Position numbers and translations under genes: made by a program
DNA from: Streptomyces sp. cf386
Lineage (GTDB): Bacteria; Actinomycetota; Actinomycetes; Streptomycetales; Streptomycetaceae
Reading direction: 5' to 3'
DNA: 64,000 bases
Assembly: GCF_900103585.1 (NCBI RefSeq)
Contig: NZ_FNHV01000016.1
Span: 186,001-250,000, forward strand
The notes under the pieces: model-generated
Seen by the model: only the letters and a program-made list of their open reading frames with translations
Told to the model about the DNA's origin: nothing
Database searches by the model: none
Shown: piece after piece, positions 25,795-32,740 of the stretch
Layout: the number at the start of each line of letters is the position of its first letter
How positions within the stretch are numbered: the first letter of the stretch is position 1

Positions 25795-27114
25795 AGTCAC
25801 AAGCGAATTCCGAAGCGCAAGGCCGCGATAGCCGCGGGCAGCGTGGTGGCGCTCGGAGCGGCCGCGATTCTGCTGCCGAACGCCAACGCGTCCCAGGACG
25901 GTGCGTCGGACGAAGCCGCCGCCCCCAAGACCCTGAAGGCGGCGGACGCGTCGGATCTCGCCTCGCAGCTCGCGGGTCTGCTCGGCGACGCCTTTGCCGG
26001 TTCGTACTACGACTCCGGCAGCCAGCAGCTCGTCGTCAACGTCATCCCGGGCGACGACAACAACGTGATCGTCCAGGCGAAGCAGGCCGGCGCGAAGGTC
26101 CGCGAGGTCGAGAACAGCCTGGACGAGCTCGCGTCCGGCGCGCAGACGCTGAAGTCCGAGGCGACCATCCCGGGCACGGCCTGGGCGGTCGACCCCAGAA
26201 CGAACAAGATCCTCGTCACCGCCGACAGCACCGTCACCGGCGACAACTGGGACACGCTGGAGTCGACCGTCAACGGCCTCGGCTCGGGCATGGCGACCAT
26301 CAAGAAGTCGGCCGGCACCTTCAAGACGTTCCTCTCCGGCGGCGACGCCATCTTCGCCGGCGGCGCACGCTGCTCCGCGGGCTTCAACGTCACCGCCGGC
26401 GACGGCACCCCCGCCTTCCTGACCGCCGGTCACTGCGGGGTCGCGGCCGAGCAGTGGTCGGACGCCGAGGGCGGCCAGCCGATCGCCACCGTCGACCAGG
26501 CCACCTTCCCCGGCGCCGGCGACTTCGCCCTCGTCAAGTACGACGACCCGGCGACCGAGGCACCCAGCGAGGTCAACCTCGGCGACCAGACCCTCGCGAT
26601 CAGCCAGGCCGCGGACGCCGAGGTCGGTCTCCAGGTCTTCCGGATGGGCAGCACCACCGGGCTGAGCGACGGTCAGGTCACCGGCCTCGACGCCACCGTG
26701 AACTACCCGGAGGGCACGGTCACCGGGCTCATCCAGACCAACGTCTGCGCCGAGCCCGGCGACAGCGGCGGCTCCCTGTTCACCCAGGACGGCCTGGCGG
26801 TCGGCCTCACCTCCGGCGGCAGCGGTGACTGCACGGTCGGCGGCGAGACCTTCTTCCAGCCGGTGACCACCGCCCTGGAGGCGGTCGGCGCGACCCTCGG
26901 CGGCGACGCCGCGGGCGGCGCGGGCGCGGGTGACGAGGCCGGAGCCGGCGAGGAGGCGGGCGCCGGTGAGGAAGCGGGCGCCGGTGAGGAAGCCGGAGCC
27001 GGTGAAGAGGTCGGCGGCGAGGAAGCCGGTGCTGAGGACGAGGTCGGAAACGGCAACGCCGACGGCACGGGCAACGGCCTCGGTGAGATCGTCGGCAACG
27101 GCGTCGGGAACTGA
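25792..27114 (+). CDS. Secreted trypsin-like serine protease, streptogrisin-like (S1)
   Basis: A 440-residue preproprotease. Residues 1-33 are a signal peptide (KRIPKRKAA, a hydrophobic core, then ANAS). A propeptide of about 140 residues follows. The mature domain carries the triad His in LTAGHCGV, Asp in GAGDFALVKY and Ser in EPGDSGGSL, with paired Cys around the His and Ser as in alpha-lytic/streptogrisin enzymes. After the catalytic domain, from about residue 375, there is a Gly/Ala/Glu tail with repeated GEEAGA units and an Asn/Gly-rich end. Start is TTG with a strong RBS. It is likely an extracellular protease. Confidence 0.87.
   Translation: MSHKRIPKRKAAIAAGSVVALGAAAILLPNANASQDGASDEAAAPKTLKAADASDLASQLAGLLGDAFAGSYYDSGSQQLVVNVIPGDDNNVIVQAKQAGAKVREVENSLDELASGAQTLKSEATIPGTAWAVDPRTNKILVTADSTVTGDNWDTLESTVNGLGSGMATIKKSAGTFKTFLSGGDAIFAGGARCSAGFNVTAGDGTPAFLTAGHCGVAAEQWSDAEGGQPIATVDQATFPGAGDFALVKYDDPATEAPSEVNLGDQTLAISQAADAEVGLQVFRMGSTTGLSDGQVTGLDATVNYPEGTVTGLIQTNVCAEPGDSGGSLFTQDGLAVGLTSGGSGDCTVGGETFFQPVTTALEAVGATLGGDAAGGAGAGDEAGAGEEAGAGEEAGAGEEAGAGEEVGGEEAGAEDEVGNGNADGTGNGLGEIVGNGVGN
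26926..27036 (+). repeat. Codon-level repeat encoding (GEEAGA)n tail
   Basis: Consecutive 18-bp-type units encode AGAGDEAGAGEEAGAGEE and further imperfect copies at the protease C-terminus. This is a low-complexity acidic repeat prone to length change. Confidence 0.75.
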
Positions 27115-27158
27115 CACAGGGACACCGACGCACAGATCCGAGTGATGTGCACGAACGT

Positions 27159-27188
27159 GGTCCGGCCCTCCGGCGGGAGGGTCGGACC
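27159..27188. terminator. Bidirectional terminator between protease and phosphatase genes
   Basis: A 13-bp stem (27159-27171 with 27176-27188, one G-U pair) with a 4-nt loop lies between two convergent genes, 45 nt after the protease stop. Confidence 0.8.
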
Positions 27189-27247
27189 GCTTCGCTTACG
27201 GGGACGTAGTCCTGCTGCCCGCTGCCCGCTGCCCGCGTCCGGGGCCC

Positions 27248-29389
27248 TCAGCCCAGCGCCCGCAACAACAGCAGCGCCACGTCGTCCACCCGGTCCCGTA
27301 CCGCCGTGCTGTGCTGGACGAGTAGATCGGCCAGCTCGTCGAGCGGTCGCTCCCCGGCCTCGGCGAGCACCTGGCCCAGATCGGCGAGGGCGTCCTCGAT
27401 GTCGACGCCGGGCGACTCGATCAGCCCGTCGGTGTAGAGGACGAGCACACTGCCGGGCGCGAGGTCGACTTCCGTCGTCGGATAGGCGGGCGAGCCGTCG
27501 ATGCCCAGCAGCGGGCCACCGGCGAGATCGAGCACCCGCACCCGTCCGTCCGGCCGTCTCAGCAGCGGCGGCGGATGCCCGGCACGGGCCATCACCGCCC
27601 GCCCGTGCGCCGGATCGAGGCGCAGGTACAGACAGCTGGCGAACAGGTCGGAACCGAGGTCGAGCAGCAGCCGGTTGGTGCTGCGCATGACCTCCTCGGG
27701 CGGCTGACCGACGGTCGTGTACGCCCGTACGGCGGTGCGGATCTGGCCCATCAGGCCGGCCGCGGTGACGTTGTGCCCCTGCACGTCCCCGATCACCGCC
27801 GCCGTCAGGCCCTGCTCCGTCGGCACCAGGTCGTAGAAGTCGCCGCCGATCTCCATGCCCTGTGTGGCGGGCAGATAGCGCGCGGCCGCTTCGATGCCGG
27901 GCAGCTGCGGCAGCGAGTGGGGGAGCAGAGCGGCCTGCAGGCCGTGCGCCAACTGGTGCTTGGCGTCGTAGAGCTGGGCCCGCTCCAGCGCCTGCGCGAT
28001 CAGCCCGCCCAGGCTGGTCAGGACCGCGCGCTCGTCCGCGGGGAAAGGATGCGGCTCGGCGTAGGCGAACATGCAGGTGCCGACCGGGCGGCCGGAGGCG
28101 ATCAGCGGCAGATACGCCCAGGCCGCGAAGCCGTCGGGGGTCGCCTGCCGCGCCGGATACAGCCGCTCCAGCTCCTCCCGGGTGTCGAAGAACGCGGGCA
28201 CCCCGGTGCTCAGAGCGTGCGCACCCGGAGTCGGCTCGGTCAGCGGCAGCCCGTCGAACCGCTCCACGGTGTGCGGATCCGGGTAGCCGCGGTGACCCAG
28301 TACGTGCAGCCGGCCCGCCCGCGACCCCAGGACGACGAGGGCCTGGCTGCCGACGGCAGGGACGATCTCGTCCGCGACCAGCTGCACCACGTCCTGCACG
28401 CTCGCCGCCTCGGTGAGCGCACCGGCCAGACTCAGCACCTGGGAGATCGTCACCAGCCGGGCTGGCGCGTCGCCCGGCTCGGGCCCGCTGCGGCTCATCT
28501 CGGCCACCGCGCGGGCCCGGCTGATGCGCACGCTCAGGCCGGTCGTGCTCGGATAGATGCGGAACGACAGCCAGTCCCCGGGCGGGCGCAGCGCCACGAA
28601 CGACGTGGTGTGCTGGCTCATCAGCGAGGCCCGGTACCGGTCCTCGTACACAGGGTCGTTCAGCCAGGGCACCGTCGCCCACAGCTGGTTGCCGAGCAGT
28701 TTGCTGACCGGGAGGCCGATCAGCTCGGCCGCCGCCGGGTTGGCGAAGCTGATCCGGCCGTGCAGATCGAGCGAGCACAGCCCGTACGGCAACCGCGACA
28801 CCATCCGTGCCGCCTCCACCGTGCCGAGCGTGCCCGCCGGCCCGCTGAACGCCGGCCCGGCGACCAGATCGGGCTCGGGCAGCGGTGGGCGGCTGTCCTC
28901 CATGGCCCGCTCCAGCCGCACCGCGAGCCGTCGGCAGGCGGCCGTCAGGTGTTCCTCCTCCCGGTCCGACAGCTCCGGGGGATGCGCACCCGGCCAGGTC
29001 ACGAAGATCGCGCCGTAGGCGGTGGAGTCGGTGGCCACGGGCAGCGCGGCCAGCGCGAACGGATACGGCAGGACGACGGCGATACGGGGATACCGCGCCG
29101 CCATGTCCTCCTCGCCCCCGACCCAGACCAGCCGCCGCTCCCGCACCGCCTCGGCGACCGGGATCGGCGCGCTCAGCCCGACCCGTTCCCACGGAGCCGC
29201 GAACGCCCGGGGCAGCCCCGCCATCACCGCCATCTCCAGCACGGGCTCGTCGGCGGCCAGCAGATACACGGCACCGGAGTGCGCGTGCACCTCGTCCATC
29301 ATCGAGGCCAGCGCGAGCGACAGCAGCGGCCTGCCGACCCGCGTGCGCGCGGCCGCTTGTGCCTGGGCGGACGTCTGCCCGTCGGACAC
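27248..29389 (-). CDS. SpoIIE/RsbU-type PP2C phosphatase with PAS and GAF domains
   Basis: A 713-residue signalling phosphatase. A GAF-like domain (about 10-150) is followed by a PAS domain (about 190-300, GLCSLDLHGRISFANPAAAEL) and a second GAF (about 330-480). The C-terminal PP2C/SpoIIE domain has GMEIGGDFYDLV, VIGDVQGHN and YTDGLIE metal-binding segments. It should dephosphorylate an anti-sigma-factor antagonist. GTG 29389 is chosen because AGGAGG (29398-29403) lies 8 nt upstream; the open frame continues upstream in low-quality sequence. Divergent from ramR. Confidence 0.85.
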   Translation of the reverse strand: MSDGQTSAQAQAAARTRVGRPLLSLALASMMDEVHAHSGAVYLLAADEPVLEMAVMAGLPRAFAAPWERVGLSAPIPVAEAVRERRLVWVGGEEDMAARYPRIAVVLPYPFALAALPVATDSTAYGAIFVTWPGAHPPELSDREEEHLTAACRRLAVRLERAMEDSRPPLPEPDLVAGPAFSGPAGTLGTVEAARMVSRLPYGLCSLDLHGRISFANPAAAELIGLPVSKLLGNQLWATVPWLNDPVYEDRYRASLMSQHTTSFVALRPPGDWLSFRIYPSTTGLSVRISRARAVAEMSRSGPEPGDAPARLVTISQVLSLAGALTEAASVQDVVQLVADEIVPAVGSQALVVLGSRAGRLHVLGHRGYPDPHTVERFDGLPLTEPTPGAHALSTGVPAFFDTREELERLYPARQATPDGFAAWAYLPLIASGRPVGTCMFAYAEPHPFPADERAVLTSLGGLIAQALERAQLYDAKHQLAHGLQAALLPHSLPQLPGIEAAARYLPATQGMEIGGDFYDLVPTEQGLTAAVIGDVQGHNVTAAGLMGQIRTAVRAYTTVGQPPEEVMRSTNRLLLDLGSDLFASCLYLRLDPAHGRAVMARAGHPPPLLRRPDGRVRVLDLAGGPLLGIDGSPAYPTTEVDLAPGSVLVLYTDGLIESPGVDIEDALADLGQVLAEAGERPLDELADLLVQHSTAVRDRVDDVALLLLRALG

Positions 29390-29772
29390 GCCGACCACCT
29401 CCTCGCACGGGCGCGCCCCGGAGGCGACCCGGACCGCTCGCGCGAGCCGGGCCCCAGGGCTCAAATCTCCCCCCTTGCGGGCCTTCGCGCACGGCGAGCG
29501 CGGGCGGGCCGTGGGCGAGGGCCGGGTCGCACCGGCCCGGCTCGTGCCTCGGCGCACGGCTGCCCGCGCGCCGACGAGATCCGCCGTGTACCCCCTCGCC
29601 CCCGGCCCATGCCCCCGCAGTTGAAGCGCGGGGCGGTGTGTGGGCGCCGCGCGTGCGCCCCCGCGCACCCTGATGGCTGGATCTTCGCGTCCGGTGACGG
29701 TGCCGGACGCGAACAATGGGGCACGCGCTTCTCACCACGGAACCGGTGAACGGGGAGCGGAGAGGACGGGCA
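29390..29772. other. Divergent promoter region of phosphatase and ramR
   Basis: This 383-bp non-coding gap separates the phosphatase start from ramR. The main visible structure is an 11-bp perfect inverted repeat at 29684-29713. No small gene is supported. Confidence 0.55.
29684..29713. promoter_or_regulatory. 11-bp inverted repeat upstream of ramR
   Basis: TTCGCGTCCGG (29684-29694) and its exact complement (29703-29713) flank an 8-nt loop, 59 nt before the ramR start. It can act as an operator or as a terminator/attenuator in the ramR leader. Confidence 0.5.
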
Positions 29773-30381
29773 GTGATCCGCGTGCTTCTGGTGCACGACG
29801 CGTGTCTGGTCAGGTCGGTCCTGGCGGAGTGGTTGCGCCGGGAACGGGACCTCGGGGTGTTCGACGTCTCGTGGCACAGCGCGGCAGGCCGTCTGCGATC
29901 GGTGCGTCCGGACGTCTGCGCGGTCGACCTCGACTGCTCGGACGCGTACGGCATCCCGCCGCTGGGCGACCTCACCGCACGGGAGTCGGGCCGGACACCG
30001 TCACGGCTCCTCGTGCTGGCGAGCGCGAACAGGCCGGGCCTGCTGAAGCGGGCCGCCGAGGCCGGGGCGCTCGGCTACGTGGACAAGGAGGGCTCGCCCG
30101 AGAACCTCGTGCACGGGATCCGGCGCGTCGCCGAGGGAAAACGTTTCGTCGACGACTCGCTGGGCTTCGGTTTCCTCAAGGCCGCCGAGATGCCGCTGAC
30201 CCGGCGGGAGCTGAGCGTGTTATCCCTCGCCGCCGAGGGGGCCTCGGTGGCGGAGATCGCGGGGAGTCTGCACCTGTCCCACGGGACCGTGCGCAACTAC
30301 ATGGCCGCCATCACCCGCAAGACCGGTGCCCGCAACCGCATCGACGCGATCCGGATCTCGCAGGGCGAGGGCTGGCTGTGA
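29773..30381 (+). CDS. ramR: RamR-like orphan response regulator (LuxR/NarL type)
   Basis: A 202-residue regulator. The N-terminal receiver-like domain starts VIRVLLVHDACLVRS and has the aspartate pocket VCAVDLD; the C-terminal LuxR-type helix-turn-helix is VAEIAGSLHLSHGTVRNYMAAI. No sensor kinase is adjacent, as for RamR, the activator of SapB synthesis in Streptomyces coelicolor. It faces the ramC-S-A-B operon convergently. GTG 29773 gives the family N-terminus. Codon 150 is TTA, so translation should depend on bldA tRNA. Its last 162 nt overlap the ramB frame on the other strand. Confidence 0.85.
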   Translation: MIRVLLVHDACLVRSVLAEWLRRERDLGVFDVSWHSAAGRLRSVRPDVCAVDLDCSDAYGIPPLGDLTARESGRTPSRLLVLASANRPGLLKRAAEAGALGYVDKEGSPENLVHGIRRVAEGKRFVDDSLGFGFLKAAEMPLTRRELSVLSLAAEGASVAEIAGSLHLSHGTVRNYMAAITRKTGARNRIDAIRISQGEGWL

Positions 30382-32127
30382 CGGTGGGGGCGTCCAGCCG
30401 TCCACGAGATCGCGGTACGACGGCGAGCGGCGCAGGAGTTCGTCGTGGGTGCCGTACGCCGTGCGGCGGCCGTCCAGGACCAGCACCCGGTCGGCGCGAC
30501 GGGCCGAGCTGATGCGGTGCGCGACGACCACCAGGGTGCCGCCCGGCCGGTCCGCGAAGGCCCGCTCCGCGCGTTGCTCGGCCCGTGCGTCCAGGTGGCA
30601 GGTCGCCTCGTCGAGCAGGGCGAGCGGGGCACGCGACAGATAGGCCCGGGTCAGGGCGACGAGCTGCCGCTCACCGTCCGAGAGTGCCGCCGGATCGACC
30701 GTCGCGGCCGGTCCACCGAGCGCGTCGAGCAACGGCAGGAGCCCCACGGCATCCGCTGCGGCGAGCACCTCAGCCTCGGGCACGGGGTCCGCCCGCAGAA
30801 GCCCGAGGTTCTCGGCGAGCGTGCCGGTGAACACATACGCCTCCTGGGGGATCAGCACCCGCAGCGCGGCGGCCTCCGGCCCCGGCACCGGGTGCCCGCA
30901 GAGCCGGACGGTGCCCCGACCCGGTTCCAGCAGCCCGGCGATCAGCGCGGTGAGCGTCGACTTCCCGATGCCGCTCGGGCCCACGACGGCCAGGTGGGCG
31001 CCGGGCGGGAGGGCGAGGTCCAGGCCGTCGATGACGGGGGTCGCGGAGGGGCCGTAGGCGAAGGTGATGGAGCTGAGGGAGAGGGCGGGGTGGTCGGGCG
31101 GTGGTTGGGGTGGGCGACCGGGGCAGGCGCGCACTTCTGTCTCGGCCGCCGCCCGCGCGTCCGCACCTGCCCTCGCCCCGGCTCCAGCCCCCACCCCCGA
31201 TTCGGCCTCGCGGGTCACCCGCCGCAGCACCACCACCAGCCGAGCCCCGCTCGTGCCCATCCCGTGGACCAGGTTGTGCAGGGCCGGGAGCAGGGACTGA
31301 GTGACGTAGGCGAGGGCGCCCACCAGTGCGCCGGTGGTGACGCCGTGGTCGAGGAGCCAGGGCGCACAGGCCAGGAGGAGCACCATCGGCAGATGGCCAC
31401 CCAGCGCGAGCGAGATCACGCGCAGGACACCCCAGCGGGCGAGGGAACAGGCGGCCCGCCGCTCGGCATCGACGCGACACTCCGTGGTGGCGGCGACCCG
31501 TTCCTCCGCGCCGGCCGCCGTGATGTCCCGTAATCCTGGGCAGACGGCGCCGAGCTGGTCGGCCAGCGCCTCGTCGGCGGCGAGGAACGCCTCCTGGCGG
31601 CGGGCGAGCGGTCGCAGCGTTGCCGCGAAGAGGCCCAGACCCGCGGCGAGCGGAGGCCCGACGACCAGCAGGAGCAGCGGGTCGAGCGACACCAGGCCGA
31701 CGACGGCACCCACCGCGGTGAACACGAACGAACGGGACACCATCACCAGCCCGGCGAAGGTGTCCCGAGCGATCTCGACCTGCTGGGTCAGCCCGGACAG
31801 CGCCCCGGCGTCCGCCTCCCGCACCCCGCGCGAGACGACCCGCGCCACCAGCCGGTCCCGGAGCGGCTCGGCCAGCCCGGCGACCGCGCCGTACACGCGC
31901 ACAGTGCCGTACGCCCCGACGAGCACAGCCAGGCCGGCCACCCCGAGCCAGGCGAGCCCGTTCCCGGGCCGCCCGGTGAGGAATCCCTCGTCCAGGGCCC
32001 GGGCGAGCGCGAACCCGGTGAGAAAGGTCTGCCCGGTCTCCAGAATCGACCAGACACCCAGCCGCATCACCACCCGCCACCGATCGGCCAGGAAGCGCAG
32101 TCCGCGTCGTCGGTCGCTCACGGTCAT
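30220..32127 (-). CDS. ramB: ABC transporter of SapB-type lanthipeptide, RamB-like
   Basis: A 635-residue fused membrane/ATPase half-transporter. Membrane helices span about residues 20-310. The ATPase has Walker A GPSGIGKST, LSDGERQLVALTRAYL (signature with Asp replacing a Gly) and LALLDEATCHLD. ATG 32127 overlaps the preceding minicistron stop as ATGA. Codon 199 is TTA. The frame runs past the usual C-terminus (DLVDGW) for roughly 65 residues of PPPSQPALALR-type sequence antisense to ramR. It should export the lanthipeptide with RamA. Confidence 0.85.
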   Translation of the reverse strand: MTVSDRRRGLRFLADRWRVVMRLGVWSILETGQTFLTGFALARALDEGFLTGRPGNGLAWLGVAGLAVLVGAYGTVRVYGAVAGLAEPLRDRLVARVVSRGVREADAGALSGLTQQVEIARDTFAGLVMVSRSFVFTAVGAVVGLVSLDPLLLLVVGPPLAAGLGLFAATLRPLARRQEAFLAADEALADQLGAVCPGLRDITAAGAEERVAATTECRVDAERRAACSLARWGVLRVISLALGGHLPMVLLLACAPWLLDHGVTTGALVGALAYVTQSLLPALHNLVHGMGTSGARLVVVLRRVTREAESGVGAGAGARAGADARAAAETEVRACPGRPPQPPPDHPALSLSSITFAYGPSATPVIDGLDLALPPGAHLAVVGPSGIGKSTLTALIAGLLEPGRGTVRLCGHPVPGPEAAALRVLIPQEAYVFTGTLAENLGLLRADPVPEAEVLAAADAVGLLPLLDALGGPAATVDPAALSDGERQLVALTRAYLSRAPLALLDEATCHLDARAEQRAERAFADRPGGTLVVVAHRISSARRADRVLVLDGRRTAYGTHDELLRRSPSYRDLVDGWTPPPSQPALALRDPDRVDAVAGTGLAGDGGHVVAHGPVGQVQTPRDLRHRGPLGGEG

Positions 32128-32435
32128 GGCTGCGTCCCGTCCGTGAAGGCCGCCCGGTGCGCCGACAGATTTCCTCGGGCTGCGCAACGGCCCGCATCCG
32201 CCCGCCGCTCGCCCGCCCGTGTGAGGGTCTGTCGCTGGTCGGTCAGGAGGCGCAGTCCGCGTCGCCGGCCGCTCTTGGGCATGGTCGGGTTCCGTCCGTG
32301 ACGGCTGCCTGGTGCCCCGGCAGTTCCTCGTGCCGCCCGACGGCCCGCATCCGCCCGCCCCTCACCCGCCCGTATGAGGGTCTGTAGCCCCTCGGTGAGG
32401 AGGCGCAGTGCGCGTCGTCGACCGCCCTCGGTCAT
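32124..32435 (-). CDS. Coupled minicistron made of two ramA/ramB-junction repeats
   Basis: A 103-residue ORF covering two tandem repeat units. Both halves begin like RamB (MTEGGRRRALRLL and MPKSGRRRGLRLL) and the second ends RAAFTDGTQP like the RamA C-terminus. ATG 32435 overlaps the previous minicistron stop and its own stop overlaps ramB ATG, both as ATGA. It is very Arg/Gly/Ala-rich and the middle is out of the ancestral ramA frame, so a protein function is doubtful. Its effect may be to tune coupling into ramB. Confidence 0.45.
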   Translation of the reverse strand: MTEGGRRRALRLLTEGLQTLIRAGEGRADAGRRAARGTAGAPGSRHGRNPTMPKSGRRRGLRLLTDQRQTLTRAGERRADAGRCAARGNLSAHRAAFTDGTQP

Positions 32436-32740
32436 GACAGGGTCCCGTCCGTGAAGGCCGCCCGGTACCCCGGCAGTTCCTCGTGCCGCCCGACCACGCG
32501 CATCCGCCCGCACCTCACCCGCCCGCACCACACCCCCCACCGGCCCGCCACGAATCCCAGCCCGCGCCGCCACCCCCTCTCGGTCACGGCCCCGCCCCGT
32601 CCGCGAACACCGCCCGATACTCTGGGATCTCCCACAGCTCCCCGTGTCGCCCCACCGCCCGCACCCGCCCCGCGTCCAGCCAGGCAACCGCGTCCGCGCG
32701 GGACGCCGTGGTGGCGCGGTGGGCGATCAGGAGGCGGGTG
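32128..32740 (-). repeat. About 153-bp tandem repeat: amplified ramA-end/ramB-start junction
   Basis: Units 32128-32282, 32283-32435 and 32436-32587 are 155, 153 and 152 bp, and the fourth, parental copy is the 3' end of ramA (32588 to about 32740). On the minus strand each unit begins with a ramB-like start and ends with the ramA-like GGCACGAGGAACTG...TTCACGGACGGGAC stretch. It is best explained by repeated unequal duplication across the ramA-ramB boundary. Confidence 0.85.
32432..32587 (-). CDS. Coupled minicistron, RamB-start/RamA-end chimera
   Basis: A 51-residue ORF beginning GTG at 32587, which overlaps the ramA stop as GTGA. The first 18 residues (VTERGWRRGLGFVAGRW) resemble the RamB N-terminus and the last 20 (VGRHEELPGYRAAFTDGT) resemble the RamA C-terminus in the correct frame. 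It is therefore a direct in-frame chimera left by the duplication. Its stop overlaps the next ATG as ATGA. It is likely translated because of coupling, but a role for the peptide is unproven. Confidence 0.5.
   Translation of the reverse strand: MTERGWRRGLGFVAGRWGVWCGRVRCGRMRVVGRHEELPGYRAAFTDGTLS

Noticed and set aside
26703..29975. A 1090-residue minus-strand frame
   Set aside because: It is an Arg/Pro/Ala-rich shadow of the phosphatase and protease genes, with no recognisable domain.
32128..32583. Repeat region as an insertion sequence
   Set aside because: No transposase or terminal inverted repeats; every unit derives from ramA and ramB ends.
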